Shown one piece after another: positions 1 through 6,149 of a stretch of 32,257 bases of DNA (position 1 is the stretch's first letter; every line of letters begins with the position of its first letter). The DNA comes from an uncultured Muribaculum sp. (GTDB lineage Bacteria > Bacteroidota > Bacteroidia > Bacteroidales > Muribaculaceae), in contig CAJUTE010000031.1 in the NCBI GenBank assembly GCA_910589555.1, positions 1 to 32,257 of the forward strand, given 5' to 3'. Both the position numbers and the translations under genes were made by a program. The notes under the pieces are model-generated. The model saw only the letters and a list, made by a program, of their open reading frames with translations, made no database searches and was not told where the DNA came from.

Positions 1-59
1 TGATTGTGGCGGAACCGTGACGGGATGTCTCTCCCGCAGATTGATACCGTTATGTCGGG

Positions 60-67
60 CAAAGATA
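60..67 (-). promoter_or_regulatory. possible minus-strand -7 box reading off the left edge
   Basis: CAAAGATA reads TATCTTTG on the minus strand, matching the Bacteroidota -7 consensus TAnnTTTG. No good -33 TTTG lies 19-21 nt upstream. The sequence it would transcribe (59 down to 1) contains a small CGGGA/TCCCG hairpin, so it could be a leader of a gene outside the window. Confidence 0.3.
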
Positions 68-79
68 GTGTATGATTGT

Positions 80-99
80 GTGGGATTTACCCACTTTTT
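80..99 (+). terminator. possible short rho-independent terminator at left edge
   Basis: A 5-bp stem GTGGG (80-84) and CCCAC (90-94) with loop ATTTA is followed by TTTTT. It could end a plus-strand transcript entering from the left, but the stem is short and no gene is visible before it. Confidence 0.3.
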
Positions 100-172
100 A
101 TCCCCGTGGGTGGATTTTTTTTCAACGGGATTGTGGAATGCGGTCTGCAGGACCGTGATAGGTTAGCCCGAC

Positions 173-311
173 ATGTAGCGCCAGCGGAATGCCGGGTAAT
201 TGTGAACGCACTGTTTTTTTGGAGTTCCGGAGGAACGATACAATTGTGTCGCTCTTACAGAGCTTAATCCAATTTCGAATACATTAACCCAGCATTCCGC
301 TGGCGCTACAT
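173..311. repeat. near-perfect 28-bp inverted repeat with nested hairpins
   Basis: Arms 173-200 and 284-311 are complementary over almost their whole length; the core is TAGCGCCAGCGGAATGC, with differences only near the inner ends. The 83-nt interior holds two 5-bp hairpins (224-236 and 251-263) flanking the near-palindrome GATACAATTGTGTC. No open reading frame for a transposase lies between the arms, so this is not a simple insertion sequence. It could be a non-autonomous repeat or a large structured RNA. Confidence 0.65.
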
Positions 312-507
312 ACTGACCGCTTCTGTCTTGGGTATTTTTATTGGTTGAAATTGGTGGACGTCTTCGACGCCCGTTTCGTGGTGGTGCCTTTCTCCGCACC
401 TCGGCTTCGCCTCGTGGCGGAGCTATGACTGCATTGCCGTTGCACGGCATTTATGGAGTTCTTCAGGGGGTGTTTTGCAATCTGCATTTAGAGACTCGTT
501 ACAAGAT

Positions 508-597
508 GAATCTTTCAGATTCGATTATTTTTTTCGCTTTCCGAGGGTCTCGCTTCGCTCGGCCCTCGGCTACACACTGATGAATCCATTCGGATTC
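508..597. repeat. three-hairpin element, left copy
   Basis: Three hairpins occur in order. Hairpin A is GAATC-TTTCA-GATTC (508-522). Hairpin B has arms CCGAGGG (541-547) and CCCTCGG (563-569) around a TCTCGCTTCGCTCG-type loop, followed by CTAC. Hairpin C has arms GAATCC and GGATTC with loop ATTC (582-597). The same order, the same loop in A and the same 12-nt spacer between B and C are found at 32109-32202. Confidence 0.75.
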
Positions 598-840
598 GGA
601 TTTTCGGTTCATCGGGTATCTCTGCAAAGCAGAGCGTCTAAAGCCGACAACGCTCCGCTCGGTGCTCGGAAAATTATTTTGCCGGTTCACGGCTATAAGC
701 CTGTGTGTCAGAATAATATTAGGCAATTTTTGAATGATTGAAAGAAAATATCAGACAGAAAATCTATATGAGTATTTTATAGCATGCTCTTTATCCATGA
801 TCTTAATTCATCGGTGTGTTTAGGAAATTCTGTGCGGGGG

Positions 841-1857
841 TCAGAATTCGTAGAGGCGTGTGGTGAGGTTGATCATGAATGTGGTGGCGCCTTTGTGGGG
901 TTGTGCCAGGGCTACGCCCACGCGGAACTGCTTCACGTTGAGTCCGGCACATGCCGAGAAACCTGAAAGGAAGCTGCGGGAATAGGTGCTCATGTCGGTG
1001 CGGGTCTTGTAGTTATAGCCGATGCCGATATAGAAATTTTCCGACGGAGCATATTCAGCGGCAAAAACAAGATGTCTGAACAGATTGGACGCGAAGCTGT
1101 CCTTGGTTTCGGTTTCTGTTGATGAGGAGCCGTCGCCCGGATCTTCGTAGGGGAGGTGCCATTTTGTGAGATTCCATGCGGTGACGGAAAGGCGGAAGGG
1201 GGTGGTGCCGAGTCCTTTGGTGATGCCCAAGCGAATGTCGACAGGCAGGCGGTCGTACTTGTCGTTGAAGCGTTTCACCTGGCCGCCGAGGTTTGCGACA
1301 ACCGCCGACAGAGAGAGGTCGGACTCTGCATCGAAATAGTTTATGCCGAGGTCGGTGGCGATGGCAAATGCCGAATAGGAGTCATAGGCTGAGTAGATGC
1401 CCTTTAGTGTTATGCCGCCGCGCAGGCGGTCGGTGATGTCGTGGCTGTAGGTGGCTGACACATACATGTCCTTGGGGCTGAAGGTGCCGTTGACGGCTCC
1501 GGTTTCATCGGCTGACTTTATCTCGCCGTAGCCGAAATACTGCACTCCCACAGCCCATGCCGAACGGTCGGTTGCCGCCATTCCGAAGCGTGCACCGGCG
1601 AAATCGGCTGTGCCTATGTAGCGCATATAGTTAAGTGACAATTGCTTTTCCACCTCAGGACCCAGGAGTGCCGGATTCTGTTCGGTCATCCCAAGTTCGT
1701 CGTCGATCACCGATATGTTGACTCCCCCCAGCCCGTAGACGTGGCTTGACACCGGAATGTTGAGAAAGTTGTATGCCGTGGAGCCGTCAACGCTCCAAAG
1801 GGCTGGCGGGCACAAGGCGGCTATGATGGAAATGATGGTGAGAAAACGCAATTTCAT
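841..1857 (-). CDS. porQ: PorQ-like type IX secretion system outer-membrane protein
   Basis: This 338-residue protein has an N-terminal signal peptide followed by the motif STAYNFLNIPVSSHVYGLGG and then DDELGMTEQNPALL, which I recognise as the start of the PorQ family. The remainder is rich in alternating beta strands ending in aromatic residues (final residues RLYEF), as expected of an outer-membrane beta-barrel. Family knowledge: PorQ is an outer-membrane component associated with the type IX secretion system and attachment of its cargo to the cell surface. The length fits the family. The gene is monocistronic on the minus strand and diverges from the next gene over 175 nt. A putative T9SS cargo protein is encoded at 29361-32039. 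The PorQ call rests on N-terminal motifs; a related PorV/PorP-type barrel is the main alternative. Confidence 0.8.
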   Translation of the reverse strand: MKLRFLTIISIIAALCPPALWSVDGSTAYNFLNIPVSSHVYGLGGVNISVIDDELGMTEQNPALLGPEVEKQLSLNYMRYIGTADFAGARFGMAATDRSAWAVGVQYFGYGEIKSADETGAVNGTFSPKDMYVSATYSHDITDRLRGGITLKGIYSAYDSYSAFAIATDLGINYFDAESDLSLSAVVANLGGQVKRFNDKYDRLPVDIRLGITKGLGTTPFRLSVTAWNLTKWHLPYEDPGDGSSSTETETKDSFASNLFRHLVFAAEYAPSENFYIGIGYNYKTRTDMSTYSRSFLSGFSACAGLNVKQFRVGVALAQPHKGATTFMINLTTRLYEF

Positions 1858-1979
1858 AACTCTAAGTTAACGATTGCGTGGCTCTCCTTATTGCGTAGCA
1901 GCGTCATTTTTCGGTAGGGCGGGGTTTCACAAATGATTACACAAACAAGGTTAAACAATTGCAAAAAAAATGTAACCGC

Positions 1980-2010
1980 TTGTTTTTATCGTGGGAGGGA
2001 TTTATATTTG
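1980..2010 (+). promoter_or_regulatory. putative promoter of the TonB-like gene
   Basis: TATATTTG (2003-2010) is an exact match to the -7 consensus TAnnTTTG. A TTG (1980-1982) lies 20 nt upstream as a -33 element. The start codon is 22 nt further downstream. Confidence 0.65.
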
Positions 2011-2032
2011 CAACCGTTAAACGTGCTTCAAT

Positions 2033-2512
2033 ATGAACAATAACTTTAAAATCATCACAATATCCTTAATCTTTTCCTGCATAGCTCTGGCGGGTTCTGC
2101 CCAGATGAGACGAATCAAGGCACACACTACCGCCCAAACCCTTGCAATGACCGACAACAGCCGTTGCCTACAGGAGTTTACGGTGGAAATCATTGAAGCT
2201 TATGAAAGTGAATCGGTTGATGTGCCCCCGATGTTTCCCGGAGGACAAAATGCATTGCTGCGTTATATAAATTCATCCCGGCGCTATCCTGCCGATGCCT
2301 ATAACAGGGGAGTGCAGGGAAAAGTGCTCTGCGCCTTTGTGGTGCAGCCCGATGGGAGCGTGACCCACATCAATGTGCTGCGCAGTGTCGATCCGTCGCT
2401 TGACCGCGAGGCTGTGAGGGTGCTCAGCACAATGCCTAACTGGCACGCGGGCAGGATCGGCGAGGATGCCGTGCCGGTTTATTGCATCATGCCGGTGCAA
2501 TTCCGTCTCTGA
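2033..2512 (+). CDS. secreted TonB C-terminal-domain protein
   Basis: The protein has 159 residues: a signal peptide of about 24 residues ending in GSAQ, a linker, then a TonB C-terminal domain over roughly residues 60-159. Domain hallmarks are PPMFPGGQNALLRYI, RYPADAYNRGVQGKVLCAFVV, then QPDGSVTHINVLRSVDPSLDREAVRVL and a final PVQFRL. In classical TonB this domain contacts outer-membrane transporters and is tied to ExbBD through an N-terminal membrane helix and a proline-rich spacer. Here the long spacer is missing and the N-terminus looks cleavable, so a periplasmic or envelope role that does not transduce energy is possible. A promoter lies directly upstream and the gene is probably monocistronic. 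Confidence 0.8.
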   Translation: MNNNFKIITISLIFSCIALAGSAQMRRIKAHTTAQTLAMTDNSRCLQEFTVEIIEAYESESVDVPPMFPGGQNALLRYINSSRRYPADAYNRGVQGKVLCAFVVQPDGSVTHINVLRSVDPSLDREAVRVLSTMPNWHAGRIGEDAVPVYCIMPVQFRL

Positions 2513-2574
2513 ATATTTTCGTTTTAATCGGGAAATTAGTATATTCGCATATTCATTCAAAAATAAACTTTGTT

Positions 2575-2928
2575 ATGGCAAATAAAAGAGACCTGAAAAA
2601 AGTGATCAGAGCCGTGTGTGGCGACATCGCAAGCGAGTGTATATTGGCGCGTCATTTCGTTCCCGATATTGATTCTGAAAAAATGATGGCTATCGTGCTT
2701 GAGGTAGCCGATCTCCAGTGCAACACTTTGGAGAATGTTTCGTTTTCTTTCGACAAGAGCGAACGCAGCTTCGACAACGCCCACCTCTATCATGAGGAGC
2801 GCAGAAAGTATTTCAAAAAGGGATATGGCAAGCTTCGCGCCGACTTCGACGCCGCAGTGGTGGCTATCGTCAACAAGATGAACGCCGCTCTTCCTGAAAA
2901 GCAGAAGGAGCTTAACAAGTCGAAATAA
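2575..2928 (+). CDS. small conserved hypothetical protein
   Basis: The protein has 117 residues, is charged and looks largely helical, with no signal peptide or membrane segment, so it is probably cytoplasmic. I chose the ATG at 2575 (MANKRDLKKVIRAVCGD) because upstream starts would overlap the TonB-like gene and run through the likely promoter (TATATTCG at 2540-2547). Visible features are an N-terminal KKVIRAVCGDIASEC segment, a central basic/aromatic HLYHEERRKYFKKGY stretch and a lysine-rich C-terminus. I recognise it only as a type of small protein seen in Bacteroidales and assign no function. It precedes the acyltransferase gene by 52 nt and could be cotranscribed with it. Confidence 0.75.
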   Translation: MANKRDLKKVIRAVCGDIASECILARHFVPDIDSEKMMAIVLEVADLQCNTLENVSFSFDKSERSFDNAHLYHEERRKYFKKGYGKLRADFDAAVVAIVNKMNAALPEKQKELNKSK

Positions 2929-2980
2929 TAACATCATAGTATATCGCAACTGACGATAAAGCACATTTTACTGAATAGAA

Positions 2981-3526
2981 ATGCTTTTGTCAAAATGGAT
3001 ACTTAAGATAATCGGGTGGAAGGTTGAAATAACCACACCCGATTATCCTAAATGCCTCATCTGTGTGGCTCCTCACACCTCCAACTGGGATTTTATACTT
3101 GGCGAGCTTGCCTATACGTCGATAGGGCGGAAGGCGGGTTTTCTGATGAAAGAGGCATGGTTTGTGTGGCCGCTTGGATGTTTTTTCCGTGCCATAGGTG
3201 GGATTCCTGTGCCAAAGAAGCGCGGAGCCTCGCTCTCCCATGAAATCGTTGAGAAGTTCAAGCACAGCGACCGTCTTGTGCTCGCCATCACCCCTGAAGG
3301 TACACGGAGCGCCAATGCCAAATGGCGCCACGGTTTTCTGCACATAGCGATGGAAGCCGACGTGCCGTTGCTTCTTGGCGCCCTTGATTTTAAAACTAAG
3401 ACGATTGAAATAAAGACCCGCTTTGAGCCTACGGGCGATGTAGAAGCCGACATAAGGTCAATAAAACGCTTCTACAGCAGGTTTACCGCGAAATATCCTG
3501 AAAAATTTTCCACTGCCGATGAGTGA
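2981..3526 (+). CDS. PlsC-type 1-acylglycerol-3-phosphate acyltransferase family protein
   Basis: The 181-residue protein carries the acyltransferase motifs of the PlsC/LPLAT family: HTSNWD (residues 32-37, the catalytic HX4D motif) and TPEGTRS (around residues 104-110, acceptor phosphate binding). Between them lie KEAWF and the segment GGIPVPKKRG, which matches the third block of the family. Members transfer acyl groups to glycerolipid acceptors at the inner membrane. The protein is shorter than typical PlsC (about 240 residues) and lacks a long N-terminal membrane segment, so it belongs to a short subgroup whose exact acceptor (lysophosphatidate or another lipid) cannot be read here. Its 3' end overlaps the nitrilase-family gene by 8 nt, indicating cotranscription and probably coupled translation. 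Confidence 0.85.
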   Translation: MLLSKWILKIIGWKVEITTPDYPKCLICVAPHTSNWDFILGELAYTSIGRKAGFLMKEAWFVWPLGCFFRAIGGIPVPKKRGASLSHEIVEKFKHSDRLVLAITPEGTRSANAKWRHGFLHIAMEADVPLLLGALDFKTKTIEIKTRFEPTGDVEADIRSIKRFYSRFTAKYPEKFSTADE

Positions 3527-4304
3527 CATTCTTAAAGTAGCCGCCGTTCAGCTTGATATAGCGTGGGGCGATAGTGAGGAAAATCTGCGCCGTGCCGCTG
3601 CGGCTATTGATTCGTTGCCGGCGGGGGTCGATGTGATCATGTTGCCCGAAATGTTTTCCACAGGATTCATCTGCGATCCACAGGAGGCATTGGCGAGCGG
3701 TGAACGCATGGACGGCAGGGTGCTCAATACACTCCGGAAGTGGGCGCGTGATTATAGCTCGGCGATTTGTGGCTCTCTGATAGTGAAAGTTGACGACAGG
3801 GTGTTTAACCGTGGATTTTTCATCGAGCCTTCGGGCGATGAATATTTCTATGACAAGCACCATCTGTTTTCGTTCAGCGGCGAGGATCAGGCGTATTCGC
3901 GCGGAGAGTCGGCGGTGCCTGTGTTCCGCTACCGGGGTTGGAACATAGCTATGGCGGTGTGCTTTGATCTGCGTTTCCCGGCGTGGTTGCGCAACCGTCA
4001 CGGGGAGTATGACCTGCTTCTTATCATGGCAAACTGGCCCGACAGCCGGGCGTATGCCTGGAAACATCTTCTCATAGCGCGTGCCATCGAGAATCAGGCT
4101 TACGTCGCCGGATGTAACCGAGGCGGAAGCGACCGCTTCGGCGAATACTCCGGCACATCGATGATCATAGACCCCAAAGGGCAGCCTGTGCATGAGGCTG
4201 TCGACGGTTCGGTTGTGCTTGCTGATTTGTCGCGAAGCTCCTTGCAGGCTTTCCGTGAGAAATTCCCGGTCTACATGGAAGGAGATGATTTCATAATCAG
4301 CTGA
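3519..4304 (+). CDS. nitrilase-family amidohydrolase, omega-amidase (YafV-like)
   Basis: The 261-residue carbon-nitrogen hydrolase has the full nitrilase triad: Glu44 in LPEMFSTGF, Lys113 in YDKHHLF and Cys148 in AVCFDLRFP. The length and the signature around Lys113 and Cys148 fit the YafV/Nit2-type omega-amidase branch. Those enzymes hydrolyse alpha-ketoglutaramate or alpha-ketosuccinamate to the keto acid and ammonia, a repair step of methionine salvage and transamination (family knowledge). There is no signal peptide, so it is cytoplasmic. It starts within the last 8 nt of the acyltransferase gene (ATGAGTGA), a typical translational coupling. A 275-codon open frame on the opposite strand is a shadow of this gene. 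Confidence 0.87.
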   Translation: MSDILKVAAVQLDIAWGDSEENLRRAAAAIDSLPAGVDVIMLPEMFSTGFICDPQEALASGERMDGRVLNTLRKWARDYSSAICGSLIVKVDDRVFNRGFFIEPSGDEYFYDKHHLFSFSGEDQAYSRGESAVPVFRYRGWNIAMAVCFDLRFPAWLRNRHGEYDLLLIMANWPDSRAYAWKHLLIARAIENQAYVAGCNRGGSDRFGEYSGTSMIIDPKGQPVHEAVDGSVVLADLSRSSLQAFREKFPVYMEGDDFIIS

Positions 4305-4324
4305 CCTCACTTTTTGCGTTGCCG

Positions 4325-4346
4325 GTTGTTATAAAGTTATAACAAC
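4325..4346. promoter_or_regulatory. perfect 9-bp inverted repeat before the ThiS-like gene
   Basis: GTTGTTATA (4325-4333) and TATAACAAC (4338-4346) are separated by AAGT. The repeat ends 17 nt before the chosen ATG (4364) and 5 nt before the alternative ATG (4352). It could be an operator or an RNA hairpin affecting translation. No T-tract follows, so it is not a normal terminator. Confidence 0.5.
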
Positions 4347-4363
4347 TCAAAATGCAAAAGATT

Positions 4364-4564
4364 ATGGAAATTACAGTTAACAACAAGCCGATTACGGTTC
4401 CTGACTACACATCGCTATCCGGCGCCCTCGATATTGCCGGAATTGATCCTGACAACACTTCGACCGCTGTCAATGGCAATGTGGTGGACCTTGTGGATCG
4501 CGATGCCACCATTCTTAAGGCTGGCGATCAAGTGCAGGTGATAGAGCCGTTTTCGCGAACATAA
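4364..4564 (+). CDS. ThiS/MoaD-like beta-grasp protein lacking the C-terminal Gly-Gly
   Basis: From ATG 4364 the protein is 66 residues (70 if ATG 4352 is used). The start MEITVNNKP, the central STAVNGNVVD and the end AGDQVQVIEPF match the beta-grasp fold of ThiS, the sulfur carrier of thiazole synthesis. Real ThiS ends in Gly-Gly, which is adenylated and thiocarboxylated. This protein ends PFSRT and no reading frame across its 3' end supplies a Gly-Gly. It therefore cannot act as a conventional sulfur carrier as read. It lies 9 nt before a ThiE-like gene, but thiC, thiG, thiH and thiF are absent from the window. It is either a decayed thiamine gene or a repurposed ubiquitin-like protein. Confidence 0.7.
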   Translation: MEITVNNKPITVPDYTSLSGALDIAGIDPDNTSTAVNGNVVDLVDRDATILKAGDQVQVIEPFSRT

Positions 4565-4573
4565 AGATTCGTA

Positions 4574-5125
4574 ATGATACAATTTTATACCACACCGTCC
4601 GGTCGCTTCAGCATGGTTGATGAGGTGGCGGCAGTCATTGACGGCGGATGCCGTTGGATTAATCTGTGTGACGCTTCCCGCAACCGCGAAGCGCTGTCGG
4701 AGATAATGTCGGTGTGCCGGCAGAGCGACGCGTTTCTCGTGATCGATGATGACATAGAGCTTGTCAAGGAGTTGAGAGTGCATGGAGTGAGACTGACCTC
4801 CTCGGCAATCTCGCCGCGTCAGGCGAGGGAGCAGCTCGGCCCTCACGCCATAATAGGGGTAGCCGTGAGCACCGTAGGCGAGATCGCAAGCCTCAAGGGC
4901 GCCGACGTGGATTATGTGACCGTTGATGTCACGGCTTTAAGTGCGGTGGCTCCTGCGGCGGCATCCCTGCAGATGCCGGTGGTGGCTACCGGCGAAGTCA
5001 CCCTGGAGAACATGGAGCAACTGATTGGCAGCGGAGCGCAAGGACTCGGCTTCTCGGAATCGGTGGTGAACGCTCCTGATCCTAAGGAATATATGAAGAC
5101 GGTGATGGCGAAAGTGGCTCGATAG
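4574..5125 (+). CDS. ThiE-like (thiamine phosphate synthase-like) TIM-barrel protein, signature residues altered
   Basis: The 183-residue protein has the overall order of thiamine phosphate synthase: FLVIDDDIELVKELRVHGVRL (about residues 54-74), AIIGVAVSTVGEIASLKGADVDYVTV (92-117), MPVVATGEVTLENMEQLIGSGAQGLGFSESVV (134-165). ThiE joins HMP-pyrophosphate and thiazole phosphate. However, the usual HLGQ after the second aspartate region reads RLTS here. The phosphate-binding loop normally containing T-x-T-K is missing, with VDVTALSAV in its place. The protein is also about 20-30 residues shorter than typical. I infer a ThiE homologue that is inactive or has a new role. It is probably cotranscribed with the ThiS-like gene, with a 9-nt gap. 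Confidence 0.7.
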   Translation: MIQFYTTPSGRFSMVDEVAAVIDGGCRWINLCDASRNREALSEIMSVCRQSDAFLVIDDDIELVKELRVHGVRLTSSAISPRQAREQLGPHAIIGVAVSTVGEIASLKGADVDYVTVDVTALSAVAPAAASLQMPVVATGEVTLENMEQLIGSGAQGLGFSESVVNAPDPKEYMKTVMAKVAR

Positions 5126-5171
5126 TATTCCGGGGAAAAGACGGGGTGTAGGAAATACGGATAATTCTTTG

Positions 5172-5179
5172 TAAATTTG
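5172..5179 (+). promoter_or_regulatory. -7 promoter element of the HIT gene
   Basis: TAAATTTG fits TAnnTTTG and lies about 30 nt before the start codon at 5210. A good -33 TTTG is not evident at the usual distance. Confidence 0.45.
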
Positions 5180-5209
5180 CATTAATACTAACTTTAAATG
5201 CAAAATATT

Positions 5210-5635
5210 ATGAAGAGTGACCCTAAGGAGTGTCTTTATTGCACCAATAATGATACCCTCCACAACTTGATGATTGAAATCGCGCCGTTGAGCGTGTCAA
5301 GAGTATTTCTGTTCAAAGAGCAGACCTATCGCGGACGTTGCCTCGTGGCTTACAACGGTCATGTCAATGACCTTTTTGAGCTGACTCCCGAAGAACGCAA
5401 CGCATTCATGGACGATGTGACACGCGTGACACGTGCGATGGACAAGGTGTTTCATCCGGAAAAGATCAATTATGGCGCCTATAGCGACAAATTGTCGCAT
5501 CTTCACTTCCATCTGGCGCCCAAATATGTGGATGGTCCCGACTATGGAGGCGTGTTCCGCATGAATCCGGGCGAGGTGTATCTCACCGATGCCGAATATC
5601 AGGAGATGGTCGACGCGATGCGTGCCGCCCTGTAA
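5210..5635 (+). CDS. HIT (histidine triad) family protein
   Basis: From ATG 5210 the protein is 141 residues; an upstream in-frame ATG at 5198 would add four. The N-terminal CLYC is a probable zinc-binding cysteine pair. The histidine triad SHLHFHLAPK, with three alternating histidines, sits at about residues 97-101 from this start. HIT proteins are nucleotide hydrolases or transferases acting on dinucleoside polyphosphates or AMP derivatives (family knowledge); the substrate cannot be read from the sequence. No signal peptide is present, so it is cytoplasmic. A -7 element at 5172-5179 suggests its own promoter. The context just before ATG 5210 (AATGCAAAATATT) closely resembles that before ATG 4364 (AATGCAAAAGATT), which led me to prefer the second ATG in both genes. 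Confidence 0.88.
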   Translation: MKSDPKECLYCTNNDTLHNLMIEIAPLSVSRVFLFKEQTYRGRCLVAYNGHVNDLFELTPEERNAFMDDVTRVTRAMDKVFHPEKINYGAYSDKLSHLHFHLAPKYVDGPDYGGVFRMNPGEVYLTDAEYQEMVDAMRAAL

Positions 5636-5694
5636 AAGCGCCATAGTGCCTTACATAGGTATGGCACACTCCCAGACAAAGTAAAAACAACCAC

Positions 5695-5733
5695 AACCGC
5701 CCGCGATGATGCTTCTGCTCACCGCGGGCGGTT
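5695..5733 (-). terminator. strong hairpin, T-tract on minus strand
   Basis: Perfect 11-bp stem AACCGCCCGCG (5695-5705) and CGCGGGCGGTT (5723-5733) with a 17-nt loop. On the minus strand it is followed within a few bases by TTTTT, so it works best as a minus-strand terminator. No T-run follows on the plus strand, though it may still end the HIT transcript. Confidence 0.5.
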
Positions 5734-6112
5734 GCCTTATGACAGCAACCGCCACTTAATCCAGGATTTTTTGTCGAATGATAAATATCGAAGCACATTT
5801 GAATATGGCAGAATTAAATATATACTGCCATTGATGCCGTGGAACACCGTGATATTCAGCGTGTGGAAGTTAGGTCCCGATGACCTAATTGCAGATCTTA
5901 ACACTTTCGGTCTCATATTCGAGACCTTGTGTATTCGCGACTTGAGAACGTATAGTGAGGCTCTCAATTGTGGTGTATATCATTATCGCGATAAATGGTA
6001 TAGTCCCTGGGGTTCTTTTCCATTGCAGTTTTCTATTTCTGTAAAGAAACAAAGATTTCAGCGCTTACACAGGTTTTTTACTATGTGCCAAAGTTGTTTA
6101 TTGATAAAATAA
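5732..6112 (+). pseudogene. remnant of a DUF4143 AAA-type ATPase
   Basis: An open frame of 126 codons contains, at about 5870-5995, LGPDDLIADLNTFGLIFETL then CIRDLRTYSEALNCGVYHYRDK. I recognise this as the conserved segment of the C-terminal DUF4143 domain of ATP-binding proteins common in Bacteroidales (family form: FE.LCIRDLRVYA...GEVYHYRDK). The residues before and after this block do not resemble the family. The Walker A and B ATPase part (normally about 300 residues upstream) is absent, and the expected continuation after YRDK is lost. The 5' end lies in the arm of a hairpin. This is most likely a decayed fragment, not a working gene. It sits just downstream of the tRNA-Leu terminator. 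Confidence 0.7.
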
Positions 6113-6147
6113 AAAAATAGCTGAAAATCAAATGATTAACAGCTATT
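6102..6147 (-). terminator. rho-independent terminator of tRNA-Leu
   Basis: Read on the minus strand, a perfect 8-bp stem AATAGCTG (6147-6140) and CAGCTATT (6123-6116) is followed by a T-rich run TTTTTATTTT. It begins 3 nt after the tRNA 3' end. Confidence 0.85.
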
Positions 6148-6149
6148 TG

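Larger units (their letters stand above)
141..693. repeat. intergenic array of short palindromes (REP-like)
   Basis: This gene-free stretch is a chain of perfect short hairpins. They include CGGTC/GACCG (141-155), GTTCC/GGAAC (224-236), GCTCT/AGAGC (251-263), CTCCGC/GCGGAG (392-422), TGCCGT/ACGGCA (435-449), GAATC/GATTC (508-522), CCGAGGG/CCCTCGG (541-569), GAATCC/GGATTC (582-597), CTCTGC/GCAGAG (620-634), a looser CCGA/TCGG unit (644-669) and GCCG/CGGC (681-693). Stems differ from unit to unit, but two geometries recur: short stems with 3-5 nt loops, and longer stems around a CTCGCTTCGCTCG-like core followed by CTAY. The small reading frames crossing it have low-complexity translations and are not convincing genes. 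Function is unknown. Confidence 0.7.

Noticed and set aside
141..693. CRISPR array
   Set aside because: The repeated units are palindromes of different sequence and uneven spacing, with no constant direct repeat or cas genes.
76..741. Small open frames in the left palindrome region
   Set aside because: They overlap each other on both strands, their translations follow the repeats, and they have no start context or family resemblance.
2482..2574. Extended start for the small protein at 2575-2928
   Set aside because: The extension overlaps the TonB-like gene, crosses the likely promoter and encodes an unlikely N-terminus.
3483..4310. Long open frame (275 codons) on the minus strand opposite the nitrilase-family gene
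   Set aside because: The plus strand encodes an intact Glu-Lys-Cys nitrilase; the antisense translation shows no recognisable family and reflects codon bias.
4305..4363. TPP riboswitch before the ThiS-like gene
   Set aside because: The gap is under 60 nt and none of the conserved thi-box segments is visible.
4540..4574. Frameshift hiding the Gly-Gly of the ThiS-like protein
   Set aside because: All three forward frames across the 3' end were read and none gives a Gly-Gly tail.
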